A stretch of DNA of 64,000 nucleotides from Aurelia coerulea. Lineage: Eukaryota; Cnidaria; Scyphozoa; Semaeostomeae; Ulmaridae. The position numbers were made by a program, and so were the translations under genes. Shown here one piece after another: positions 12,601 through 25,600 of the stretch. The notes beneath the pieces are model-generated. The model was not told where the DNA came from. It worked only from the letters and a program-made list of their open reading frames with translations, and did not search any database. The number at the start of each line of letters is the position of its first letter. Positions within the stretch are counted from its first letter, which is position 1. The stretch lies in contig CM076949.1 in assembly GCA_039566865.1 (NCBI GenBank), positions 21,180,501 through 21,244,500 on the forward strand. Direction: 5' to 3'.

Positions 12601-14770
12601 TGTTCGAATTCAACCAAGGGCTAAAAATCGTGAACTATTTACAAAATGATATGTTGCATGCTTTTCAGTCAGGGATAGTCTAGCATTGCAGCTACATGCA
12701 AAGGTAGTGGTCGATCAAAGTGATATTTCTATGATTAGTAGCATTGGTTGAAAAAGTGTAAAATTTGTTCGAATTCAACCAAGGGCTAAAAATCGTGAAC
12801 TATTTACAAAATGATATGTTGCATGCTTTTCAGTCAGGGATAGTCTAGCATTGCAGCTACATGCAAAGGTAGTGGTCGATCAAAGTGATATTTTTATGAT
12901 TAATAACATTGGTTGAAAAAAGTGTAAAATTTGTTCGAATTCAACCAAGGGCTAAAAATCGTGAAATATTTACAAAATGATATGTTGCATGCTTTTCAGT
13001 CAGGGATAGTCTAGCATTGCAGCTACATGCAAAGGTAGTGGTCGATCAAAGTGATATTTTTATGATTAATAGCATTGGTTGAAAAAGTGTAAAATTTGTT
13101 CGAATTCAACCAAGGGCTAAAAATCGTGAACTATTTACAAAATGATATGTTGCATGCTTTTCAGTCAGGGATAGTCTAGCATTGCAGCTACATGCAAAGA
13201 TAGTGGTCGATCAAAGTGATATTTCTATGATTAATAGCATTGGTTGAAAAAGTGTAAAATTTGTTCGAATTCAACCAAGAGCTACAAATCGTGAAATATT
13301 TACAAAATGATATGTTGCATGCTTTTCAGTCAGGGATAGTCTAGCATTGCAGCTACATGCAAAGGTAGTGGTCGATCAAAGTGATATTTCTATGATTAAT
13401 AGCATTGGTTCAAAAAGTGTAAAATTTGTTCGAATTCAACCAAGGGCTAAAAATCGTGAACTATTTACAAAATGATATGTTGCATGCTTTTCAGTCAGGG
13501 ATAGTCTAGCATTGCAGCTACATGCAAAGGTAGTGGTCGATCAAAGTGATATTTCTATGATTAATAGCATTGGTTCAAAAAGTGTAAAATTTGTTCGAAT
13601 TCAACCAAGAGCTACAAATCGTGAAATATTTACAAAATGATATGTTGCATGCTTTTCAGTCAGGGATAGTCTAGCATTGCAGCTACATGCAAAGGTAGTG
13701 GTCGATCAAAGTGATATTTCTATGATTAATAGCATTGGTTGAAAAAGTGTAAAATTTGTTCGAATTCAACCAAGAGCTACAAATCGTGAAATATTTACAA
13801 AATGATATGTTGCATGCTTTTCAGTCAGGGATAGTCTAGCATTGCAGCTACGTGCAAAGGTAGTGGTCGATCAAAGTGATATTTTTATGATTAATAGCAT
13901 TGGTTGAAAAAGTGTAAAATTTGTTCGAATTCAACCAAGAGCTACAAATCGTGAAATATTTACAAAATGATATGTTGCATGCTTTTCAGTCAGGGATAGT
14001 CTAGCATTGCAGCTACGTGCAAAGGTAGTGGTCGATCAAAGTGATATTTTTATGATTAATAGCATTGGTTGAAAAAGTGTAAAATTTGTTCGAATTCAAC
14101 CAAGAGCTACAAATCGTGAAATATTTACAAAATGATATGTTGCATGCTTTTCAGTCAGGGATAGTCTAGCATTGCAGCTACATGCAAAGGTAGTGGTCGA
14201 TCAAAGTGATATTTCTATGATTAATAGCATTGGTTCAAAAAGTGTAAAATTTGTTCGAATTCAACCAAGGGCTAAAAATCGTGAACTATTTACAAAATGA
14301 TATGTTGCATGCTTTTCAGTCAGGGATAGTCTAGCATTGCAGCTACATGCAAAGATAGTGGTCGATCAAAGTGATATTTCTATGATTAATAGCATTGGTT
14401 CAAAAAGTGTAAAATTTGTTCGAATTCAACCAAGAGCTACAAATCGTGAAATATTTACAAAATGATATGTTGCATGCTTTTCAGTCAGGAATAGTCTAGC
14501 ATTGCAGCTACATGCAAAGGTAGTGGTCGATCAAAGTGATATTTCTATGATTAATAGCATTGGTTCAAAAAGTGTAAAATTTGTTCGAATTCAACCAAGA
14601 GCTACAAATCGTGAAATATTTACAAAATGATATGTTGCATGCTTTTCAGTCAGGGATAGTCTAGCATTGCAGCTACGTGCAAAGGTAGTGGTCGATCAAA
14701 GTGATATTTTTATGATTAATAACATTGGTTGAAAAAGTATAAAATTTGTTTAAATTCAACCAAGAGCTAA
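9640..14770 (+). repeat. Left satellite array, ~165-bp unit, about 30 copies
   Basis: The landmark GGGATAGTCTAGCATTGC starts at 9865, 10030, 10196, 10361 and 10525, and last at 14653, giving a period of about 165 bp and roughly 30 copies. Units come in a few subtypes: GGGCTAAAAATCG or GAGCTACAAATCG, TTAATAGC or TTAATAAC, GGTTGAA or GGTTCAA. Blocks of several units recur in the same order, for example around 10360-10850 and 11700-12050, suggesting higher-order amplification. Each unit holds the inverted pair TTGGTTGAA/TTCAACCAA around GAATTC. No open frame runs through the array. Confidence 0.9.
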
Positions 14771-15610
14771 ATATGGTGAAATATATGCAATATGATACAT
14801 AAAATATTATTTTAGCAATAAATGGTTTCAGATAGACATTCTTCAACGAGTAAGGGTGTGAATGTATTTGCATATGCATGATCAATAACATTTTGGGAAA
14901 AAATATGGAATTTGGACAAGTTCAACAGAACTGTTATAAAACAAAACATATAAACACAAAGGCAATTCGAATCTGTAGATAGTTTTGAAAATCATTTAGA
15001 TCCACAAAAGACACAACAATTTTAAAATTTACAGAAATTCGATATTTTGGGCTGTTTTCCTTGAAAAAGCTTGTTTTATGAGGATTGCCCTCATTTTCTC
15101 TAATACCCCTTGCGCATTGTTTAAAGTTACTTTCACAATTAACTGGAAAATGAACCACATTGTTTGAAGATCTATGAAATCCTTGGACTTTCCTCAAGAA
15201 AAGGAAGACTTTGAAAACTTAGAAATTGTTGGTTGTTTTATCATAAAAGTGTTGTTTTATAAGGATTGACCTTATTCACTCTCATGCCCTCTGCGCAAAT
15301 GTTTAAAGTTACTTTTACAATTAACTCGAAAAATGACCAACATTGTGTGAAGATCTTTGACATCCCTAGAACTTCCTCAAAATAGGAAGACTTTGAAAAA
15401 TTAGAAACCGTTGGTTGGTTTATCAAGAAAGGGATGCTTCATAAGGATTTGCCTCATTTTCTCTAATACCCTCTGCGCATAAGTTTAAAGTTACTTTTAC
15501 AATCAACTCGAAAATGAGTGGCGTTGTTAAAACATTACTATTTTTAAATGAAATCAATATCATCAAAATTGACTCTTGTTTCTTCAAGAAGGTCTATTTC
15601 TAACCTATCT
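14770..15610. repeat. Foldback spacer with three ~181-bp repeats
   Basis: Between the two arrays, three direct copies of a block can be aligned near 15067, 15248 and 15430. Shared words are ATAAGGATT, CCTCTGCGCA, GTTTAAAGTTACTTT and TTAACTCGAAAA. The period is about 181 bp. The copies are diverged and full of stops in both directions. The remainder (14770-15060) shows nothing recognisable. Confidence 0.7.
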
Positions 15611-18130
15611 GTCATAGAAGAACATGCAACATATCATTTTGTAAATATTTCACGATTTGTAGCTCTTGGTTGAATTCGAACAAATTTTACACTTTTTCAA
15701 CCAATGCTATTAATCATAAAAATATCACTTTGATCGACCACTACCTTTGCATGTAGCTGCAATGCTAGACTATCCCTGACTGAAAAGCATGCAACATATC
15801 ATTTTGTAAATATTTCACGATTTTTAGCCCTTGGTTGAATTCGAACAAATTTTACACTTTTTCAACCAATGCTATTAATCATAAAAATATCACTTTGATC
15901 GACCACTACCTTTGCATGTAGCTGCAATGCTAGACTATCCCTGACTGAAAAGCATGCAAAATATCATTTTGTAAATATTTCACGATTTTTAGCCCTTGGT
16001 TGAATTCGAACAAATTTTACACTTTTTCAACCAATGCTACTAATCATAGAAATATCACTTTGATCGACCACTACCTTTGCATGTAGCTGCAATGCTAGAC
16101 TATCCCTGACTGAAAAGCATGCAACATATCATTTTGTAAATATTTCAAAATTTTTAGCCCTTGGTTGAATTCGAACAAATTTTATACTTTTTCAACCAAT
16201 GTTATTAATCATAGAAATATCACTTTGATCGACCACTATCTTTGCATGTAGCTGCAATGCTAGACTATCCCTGACTGAAAAGCATGCAACATATCATTTT
16301 GTAAATATTTCACAATTTTTAGCCCTTGGTTGAATTCGAACAAATTTTATACTTTTTCAACCAATGTTATTAATCATAGAAATATCACTTTGATCGACCA
16401 CTACCTTTGCATGTAGCTGCAATGCTAGACTATCCCTGACTGAAAAGCATGCAACATATCATTTTGTAAATATTTCACGATTTTTAGCCCTTGGTTGAAT
16501 TCGAACAAATTTTATACTTTTTTCAACCAATGTTATTAATCATAGAAATATCACTTTGATCGACCACTATCTTTGCATGTAGCTGCAATGCTAGACTCTC
16601 CCTGACTGAAAAGCATGCAACATATCATTTTGTAAATATTTCAAAATTTTTAGCCCTTGGTTGAATTCGAACAAATTTTATACTTTTTCAACCAATGTTA
16701 TTAATCATAAAAATATCACTTTGATCGACCACTATCTTTGCATGTAGCTGCAATGCTAGACTATCCCTGACTGAAAAGCATGCAACATATCATTTTGTAA
16801 ATATTTCACAATTTTTAGCCCTTGGTTGAATTCGAACAAATTTTATACTTTTTCAACCAATGTTATTAATCATAGAAATATCACTTTGATCGACCACTAC
16901 CTTTGCATGTAGCTGCAATGCTAGACTATCCCTGACTGAAAAGCATGCAACATATCATTTTGTAAATATTTCACGATTTGTAGCTCTTGGTTGAATTCGA
17001 ACAAATTTTACACTTTTTGAACCAATGCTATTAATCATAGAAATATCACTTTGATCGACCACTACCTTTGCATGTAGCTGCAATGCTAGACTATCCCTGA
17101 CTGAAAAGCATGCAACATATCATTTTGTAAATATTTCACGATTTTTAGCCCTTGGTTGAATTCGAACAAATTTTACACTTTTTCAACCAATGCTATTAAT
17201 CATAAAAATATCACTTTGATCGACCACTACCTTTGCATGTAGCTGCAATGCTAGACTATCCCTGACTGAAAAGCATGCAACATATCATTTTGTAAATATT
17301 TCACGATTTTTAGCCCTTGGTTGAATTCGAACAAATTTTATACTTTTTTCAACCAATGTTATTAATCATAGAAATATCACTTTGATCGACCACTACCTTT
17401 GCATGTAGCTGCAATGCTAGACTATCCCTGACTGAAAAGCATGCAACATATCATTTTGTAAATATTTCACGATTTTTAGCCCTTGGTTGAATTCGAACAA
17501 ATTTTACACTTTTTCAACCAATGCTACTAATCATAGAAATATCACTTTGATCGACCACTACCTTTGCATGTAGCTGCAATGCTAGACTATCCCTGACTGA
17601 AAAGCATGCAACATATCATTTTGTAAATATTTCACGATTTTTAGCCCTTGGTTGAATTCGAACAAATTTTATACTTTTTTCAACCAATGTTATTAATCAT
17701 AGAAATATCATTATAATCGACCATCACCTTTTTATGTATGTCCAATGCTAGCACATTCTTGCTAGAAAAACATGTACCATATCATTTTGTAAATATTTCA
17801 CGATTTGTAGCTCTTGGTTGAATTCGAACAAATTTTATACTTTTTCAACCAATGTTATTAATCATAGAAATATCATTATAATCGACCACCACCTTTTTAT
17901 GTATGTCCAATGCTAGCACATTCTTGCTAGAAAAACATGTACCATATCATTTTGTAAATATTTCACGATTTGTAGCTCTTGGTTGAATTCGAAGAAATTT
18001 TATACTTTTTCAACCAATGTTATTAATCATAGAAATGTCATTATAATCGACCACTACCTTTGCATGTAGCTGCAATGAACCAATACTATTGATCATATAA
18101 ACATCACTATAATCGACCACTGTTTTTGTA
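15611..18130 (-). repeat. Right satellite array, inverted, about 15 copies
   Basis: The same ~165-bp unit runs in the opposite orientation, with landmark ACTATCCCTGACTGAAAAGC repeating from about 15771 to 17591. The outermost units (about 17700-18060) are a diverged subtype that reads ATCGACCACCACCTTTTTATG and TGCTAGCACATTCTTGC. The outer end mirrors the left array start at 9640-9860, including the words ATCGACCACTG and CAACGCTAGCC. The array is half as long as the left one. Confidence 0.9.
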
Positions 18131-19151
18131 TGTAGGTCCAACGCTAGCCCATTCGTGCCAGAAAATTTTCGTATGTGTCACTTTGTCTTCAATCAACAAA
18201 ATCGGAACTTGGTTAAAACTGTAAACACGTAACTATTGTTAATTGCAAAAATATAGTCCATACCAAGTTTTGGAAGCAAATTGATCACTGACTGACTTCT
18301 CTTTTATATAGTGACTATTTTCTCTATTTGTCAGATCCTGGTTCTGAACTGATGTGTTGTAGCAGAAGGCGAATAACAGGAAGAAATAGAGACTCAGTGA
18401 CGTTGTACCGTGATTTTGATGTAGAAAAAACATGCAAGTTTTATCAATACTACTGCTATTTACGCCGAAGAAGAGCATCTGATAGACTCTTTATGGCGTT
18501 TCCAGTGAAATTATGCACGACAATAAGAATAAGACAAAAACAAAGACTGTAAAACTGACTACTAGTAATATACTTAAATGAAGTATAAACATATCTTTGT
18601 CTTAATGGGCTATGATGCTTGAAGCCTTCTTTCTATAACAAGTGTTTTTACACAATCCCAATGAATAACACAGGCCGAGAAACAAAATGAAAGTTAGTAA
18701 CCAGAAATCATTCTTGCAAATCTCGTTCTAATTTTCTGTGTGAACAGACTCAGACACTAATCCATGTTATTTGCCAAGTATTTGCCAAGTATTTGCCAAC
18801 TCTGTCTTTGCAATATATAAATACGATAAGTTACAGATGTCTTTCAAGTTTACACTAAAGGATACTACGCACACAACTCTGGGTAATGGATATGGAGATA
18901 GGAATGCATTCCTAACATAATATTCTTTTACATAACTGCCTTCTTGTAGAAATATATGTTAACTTGAAATGTGACCCGTGACTGTGTTTAATTGCAAATC
19001 TGTTTCAATATTTTGCACGAATCGAATAATGGCAAGATATGAATTGACGAATGGTAGCTTCGTTTTGCGAGTCTTGGATAAGAGCATTGCACTTATTACG
19101 GATTGATGATTTCTTCTGCTATTCTCACAAGGCCAATGATTGGGCAAAACA

Positions 19152-19661
19152 AAATAAAAGGAATTCAGCAGCAAATATGCTAAGTTACAGATGTCTTTCT
19201 ATGTCCATTCTTTCCATTTGGCTCGAATAATCTACAATGATTTGATATGAGTCAAAAGATGTCTTATTCTGTGTTGAAGAATATGACCATAGATTAGCAC
19301 AAGAGCTCTATTTATCTATTAATCCCGCCTCTCTAATAAGTTTCTCTCTTTTAGGTCCTGTGTCCAACGCAAGGTGTTACCAAAGGTTTTCCATTTGTTC
19401 AGTAAAACAATTCAAATGTTAATATCCTTACTTTTATGGATGAAAACGAAGTTTAACCGTATTTAGCTCGCAATTTTATTTTGACTCCAAAATATGAGGT
19501 AGAAGACTTTATAGTATTCATAGTATTTTCATTTAAGCCTATGAATAAGTCCTACTCCATATTAAACACCCGGTTTGGAGTTTCCGTAGTAAAAAGAGGG
19601 ACTAATAGACCACTAACTGTAAATAACCATTTGTTGATGTGTCAGTCATCGAAAAATAAAG
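19152..19661. other. Short flank between the foldback and the KDZ-like gene
   Basis: This is about 500 bases between the right edge of the foldback and the stop codon of the minus-strand KDZ-like gene. It probably includes that gene's 3' UTR. I recognise no gene here. Confidence 0.35.
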
Positions 19662-22600
19662 CTACTTTATATTCGGACCACGATTTCGGTGCCAAAAGAA
19701 CAACTTGCAATGGCTGATGAAGTTGTCCTTCGTCATGTATGACAGCTGGCTTTTTAATCTTTTCAGTGATGAATTCCTTTGTTCGTTGATTTGGCTGTTA
19801 ACATCTCGAAACTGTGCGTAATGCTGCAAGTTGTAACTTTCTGCGCATGCTGAAATAAGGAGAAAATGAACGTTACATCAGTTTTTCACGAGCGACCTAC
19901 TTCATTCCACAACGGGTACAAGTCGCATTGATTCATTTTCTTTCCTGTTCTTAAGCATGGTTTCCATTAAATCATAGAGCGATCGTAAGGAGATCAGCGA
20001 CGGTCTGCGATCGTCTGATAAGCCAATAAGATGATAGTACTTGCTGCTGCTACGCTTGCGTGCCATCTTGTAGGTGCGAACAGGATCATGGTATAAGTTC
20101 ATCGCAGACTGTCGCCGACTAATGGAAACACTCCGCTGAAATCGCAGATGGAAGATAGGGATCGCCGACGATTGTAGACTGTTGCCGATTCCCTTACCAA
20201 TTGATGGAAACCAGGCTTTACTCTTGACATTCTTGGTAATTTGATACAATTTTGTTTTGTATAAACTATAATTTTTATGGTACTAACCTGTATGATTTTT
20301 CCAGTGAAAACGATCAATGAGGAACATACATTCTTTGAAGAATCCCGGGTCACGATTAAGAGCATAGTTGTGTAATCGGCAGCAGTTATCATAAATGATA
20401 GTTGTAGGTGCTAAAGAAAAATATTATTTTTCAAACAAAGTCACAGCATCATTGTTTTGACTTTGCTCTTCTTTCTCATTGCAAAGTAAACGTAATTTGA
20501 ACCCACAGTCTATGACCCTTTATCATTCACACATGTAATGTGCACTCAAGTACGTTGTAAAATAGACAAAAACGAGTGTACAGCACTAAGCAGCCTTTGA
20601 CTTACGAACAAAATCGCTAATCAACAAATTTTGGTGAAATCAAAGGCTAAATACAAAATATAAACTTGAATGCTCCCTTTTTATCAAGAGGTATGCAGCT
20701 CCTTGGGTAAGAGTGATCATGCCAGGGATTTGAAACGACAAAACGAACCAAATAATTGTGCTGAGAAGATAATTTAGCATCAGATGTGGTTTGATATTTA
20801 GCAATGAATGTCTGCTAAATATGATGATCGTGGTTGAAGACAAACATTTTCGTTACTCTATAGCAATTAGAAACAGTCCAGCATGTGGCAAGAACGTCTT
20901 TGCATGCATTTGCTGCAAGGGGAACAGCTTAAGGAATACTGAAACGAAGAAAATGATGAAAGTAATAAATGATAAAAGAAAGTACCTTTTGGAAAGCGTG
21001 TTCTCAAAATGGAGAATGGAACGTTCGGTGATTCTTGTGTTTCCATTACCTGGAATCCATAGCAAACGTCTGAAAGAAATACAATAATGGTTAACGAAGA
21101 GAGCTCATGCCTTCATAAAAAGAGAGTAGACGTATATTTTATTTTTCCCTGATTCTGTCTCAAAAATCATGAAATTCATAAATGATGAGCCAGAAAAAGT
21201 TCCCATTTTAAAAGATTCAAAGTACAAAGAGTACTTGACAGATTCAAATGAGTCAAATTCTAGTTTAAAGCCGATAAACCAAATTATTATTGTACTTTTC
21301 TTGTCTTTTATAAAAACATGAATACACATAAATTCGACTTTGCAAAACGTTGTTGGTTGCAAATAGCCGAAAATGGGCCTAAAATAGAAGACCAAATCGA
21401 AAGGAATCTCGTCAAAAAGAACAATTGGCAAGGGAATTTCACCGCTCTAGGGAGTTATAAGAAATGGGGTTACAACGAATAATGAAGATATTTAATCTTG
21501 TGGCTACAGTTGTGTAGACGATGTTGTAATGAAATTAAAAATCATGTATATTTTCAGGTAATATCTTCATAAGAACGCAAGAATAGAAAAATGAACAAAC
21601 CGTGCTCGCAATAAACTGTGAATAAACCAGGCATGAGCTTTGGGTGTCCCCGATGTACTTTAGTGCACTGGGTAGCATCCTTTACGGCTATTACTTGATT
21701 GCGGTCTGCTACGTATATACCTCTATTGTTGCACGGTGGCCAGCAAGGAAAATAACTCAATGGACTAGACTCAGTTGAAACATTTTGAGATAAATCATGA
21801 GGTTCCTTAAAACTTGATAAAACAATGTCTTTCATTTTCAGAAACAACTCCACACATGGTCGTTCAAGATACCCATTTGGCAGCGCTTGCACGAATTTGT
21901 ACACAATTGGGGATAAGAGCTCAAGTTTCCTCATAATTTCTGGATTGTTTTTCAGAGATTGACCATCGCATAAGTCATCCATGATATGCATGAATTCCTC
22001 GTCATGGGGAAAGTAACTGATCACGGCAGAATCCGAAGATGAACACTTCAATAAGTGAATGACAGATAACGGAAAGGAGCTACGATTGCCATAAATGGAT
22101 TCAAGCCAGAGAAGGAACGCTTTAAAGTATGGAGCATTTGTTCCTAATGCAGATAAAAGCTCTGCTCGCATCTCAGCTGTAAATGCTTCGTTGGCAATAT
22201 ACTGGCGAAGAACGGTCCTAGTAGGTTTGCTGCAGATCAGGATTCTATCGTGGAAACTGGTAAAATGAAAACAAAAATACATTAGGTCGGTATATTCCAT
22301 TCTATGTCATTGAAAGCTACTTTGTCTTGCATGTATCCCAACTATTGCTCTTCGAGTGCATGAAATTTAAAGAAATATAATCATGAGACACAATCATGTA
22401 TGTGTGGTTATACAGGGTGTCCCAAAAAAAATTATGCCCTGTTTGTCTGAAGATTGCGACAAAACGGCAAAAGATTCTAGCCAAACTTTTGCATGATGGT
22501 GCTCTTCAGATGTTCAATTAAAGTTTGCCATCATCCCCGTAAAAATCCGTTGAAAAAATGATGGAGCTATGACCTTCAGAAGACTAAATTTGCCTGGTGA

Positions 22601-25600
22601 CTGAAACCAGCGGTCGGCCATTTTGTCATACTATTTTGCAGTGATAAGTATCTTCACGTGAGGTAAGAAATAATTTATGTGAGGTCAGAAATAGTGGAAC
22701 TCTCTGAGGATTATCGGAATTTTCACGAGAGCTATGACATTGGAAGCTGCTGTTTCATTTTCATTCCATAAAGCTGTTTATCGCTACAAAATAGTAAGAC
22801 AAAATTGCCAACCGCTGGTTTCAGTCATCGGGCAAATTTGGTCTCCTGAAGGTCATAACTCCATCATTTTTCAACGAATTTCTACAGGGATGGCAAGCAA
22901 ACTTTACATGAACATCTGAAGAGCAGCATCAGGAGGGCCCCTTGAAAATCAGCATCGCTGAAGGGCTACCCTCCTTAATATTTGAAATGAAATGAAATCA
23001 TATAAACATTTGGCGAGAAATTTTGCCGTTTTGTCGCAATCTTCAGGCAAACGGGACATATATTTCTTGGGACACCCTCCTGGGTGCCAGAGCCTCGACT
23101 CATTTTTGTCTCTCGTTTTTCATTATGGCTCTGGCACCTAGAGTAAGTAAACACCCGCATGATAGAACTTTGTGAATCCACAACCTACAGAATAAAAGTG
23201 TGAATTAAACCTCCATTCTATAAGAACCCATTATACAATTCATTTCATTAATTAACAACTTAACCAAACTCTGCAAAAATTGCAAGCTCTTACATGCGGG
23301 TGTGGCTGTTTAAGTCCAATGAATTGTAAATTCACTTAAATTTCGCGATGTAAAACTGATAACATGGAGGCAAAACGTAACTCGCAAATGTTTCTAAAGT
23401 TATGTTCCCATAGATAAGAAACGCAAATGTAGGAAACTTTAATACTCAAAGAGGCACAAGGAAAGAACCACAGTTTCTTGTTTCCAAAAATAAGCTTAGA
23501 AACAATGCTTTCTAGCTACCTACTGAATTAGTCACGCAAGTCGATCGTATTTCTCGGCAAAGAAAGCACATAATTATTTTAAAATTGTAGCAACTTATCT
23601 TCCATCGAGTAAATTGTTTCTTTCCTTGTTTCCATCTGTAGTGACTGCCAATGTTCTGGAAAATGACTTTCGGTACCCAAGTGTTGTGGCATCGCATAGC
23701 AAAACTGATGGATACTTGCCACAGTGTTTGCAGCAAAACGTTTCAGAGTAGTCTATATCCAACAAACCGAGAAAGCAGTGCCAGGCAGAACGCCATTGTT
23801 GGTAATTGATGAACTTATCAGTATCACAGCCTGCAGATTGAAGATTGCATTTCCAGATCGTATGGTAGCTGATTAAACTGCAACTGAATTGGAATAAAAA
23901 AATCAAACCAAGGGATTAAGATGTGCTTGGAAAAAGCTAACCCTTGAAGAATAAATATTGCACATATCGGTACGTTAGACAGATCCTTTACATTGAGAAA
24001 TGTTACGAGGACAGATAAATACATATTCGAGAACCATTTCTACCTTCAAGAGTGACACTGTTACATCAAGCTATCTGTTCTCTAAGCGTGCTGTGTGAAA
24101 CTGGTGCTACTGCATCTACCTTTGCATAGAAGTCCGTCCAACGAAATAAAGGGCACACTTAAAGCATGCACCTGAAATCTGCTTGTGCATTTTTCTATAA
24201 ACACGTTCCCACATTCCTCAGTTAAAAAGAATATACATATAACTGCTGGACTAACAGGACTCACTATTTCATGTATCTACTAACGGCCAAATAACAGTGG
24301 ACGCTAAATCCTATCACTTGAACTACGGGCGCATGAGCATTAACCTACTGCACGGGGAGGGGGGGGGTGGATATAAGTTTCCATGGACAAACCCCAACAT
24401 ATGCCATAATTTAATCAAAACAAATTCAATTTGATATATCAAGTATATCATATTAATAGGTTAAGTAGACTATAACCTGTTTCCATGCAGAAAGTGGAAC
24501 ATGTAATTACGTAAAACATCGTATCCAACCAGAAAATTGCCCATATTCAGAATACCATCCTCACTTCCATCATAGAAATAGACCTCTGAACAGTCAGCGT
24601 TGCTGCATTTGCGAAAGGTCACTGCACAGAGAAGAACATCATTTATTGAAAACAAAGAGTGGAAAAGTGAAGGGTGCTGGGCGGGGGCATTTAAGAGAGA
24701 AAGACATTTGCCATGTCATGTCTTTACTCCTCAATGTTACATCAGTTACACCATATTTGTATTATTCTAATACCTATGCAATAAATTTGTAGTATTTGCA
24801 GAAAGCACTGCAATGCGATATTTTGGCTATGATACAGAAAACATCTCATCACAATGGGTATCATATTTACCGATGCAAGAATAAAAATTGGTCCTGGGAC
24901 ATAGACTAAATTCTCCTATCACTTTTAAACTTTTGAACAAGCAGGTGCTTACCTACAAGTTCTAATTTTTAACAAATTATGAAGCATCAGGGGTCCTTAA
25001 AAATTGAAAACAGTCAGTCAAAGCTGTATTCTTGATGTAGCTTACGGCAAAAAACAGAGTGAGAATCTTGTACTAAATTACTACCATCAACTTGTACCAT
25101 CTTGAACATCAACAGTAATTTTGTATCTGTTTCAAACCATTCTAAACTGGTGTTCAAGTCAGCAGAGCACCTAGGGCATGTGTTTCTGTCGATTGCAAGC
25201 AAGGGATAGCTTCCATCTTCAGTTTGAATGAAATCATTGGGAAATGTGTATATCTTTTGCTGATTTGGTGTTGACTGCACTGCAATTGGTTGCTTTGATA
25301 ACGCATTTCTCCAACTAGTTAACGAAATTCTATTCGTAGCTTCTGCATGATGCGTGATCAGATCAATTAGGAAATCTGGAAGGTCTTCTTTACATAGATC
25401 TAAGTGCTCCTTCAAAAACTTTACATGTCTGCAAGAATGTCTCCCAAAATTGCACGTGTGACAAACGAATCCCTCTCTGTCTACACCAATTACAGAAATA
25501 TCTGCCTCTGTACACCTGATGCAAACCATCTTGCCACTTGCAAATTCTAAGTCGGTGATAACTGAAGAAAACTAAGTGAAAAGTGAGGAAATGCCGTATT

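Larger units (their letters stand above)
8648..19151. mobile_element. Giant foldback element with satellite-filled inverted arms
   Basis: The left edge (GTTTTGGCCCAATCAT) and the right edge (ATGATTGGGCAAAAC) are inverted copies, and similarity stops outside them. Outer unique arms (8648 to about 9640, and about 18130 to 19151) look roughly 99% identical by eye over several hundred bases, with scattered substitutions. Inside them lie two inverted arrays of a ~165-bp unit, then a central spacer. No transposase frame is visible, so it would be non-autonomous. Known families with long repeat-rich inverted ends are Foldback and Galileo; membership is not shown here. No clear target-site duplication was found. 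It fills the space between two convergent genes. A pure assembly foldback is unlikely because the arms differ in bases and in array length. Confidence 0.75.

Noticed and set aside
9640..18130. CRISPR-like array or hammerhead ribozyme satellite
   Set aside because: Whole units repeat with no unique spacers, and neither strand has the CTGATGA core of a hammerhead ribozyme.
8648..19151. Assembly foldback artefact
   Set aside because: A mirrored-read artefact would give identical arms. Here bases differ, one arm has an extra TATTTGCCAAG copy and array lengths differ. It still deserves long-read checking.
19902..20249. 115-codon minus-strand frame near the KDZ-like gene end
   Set aside because: It lies over a MITE with inverted tips. 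The true last exon, with the INEQ motif, is at 19662-19849.
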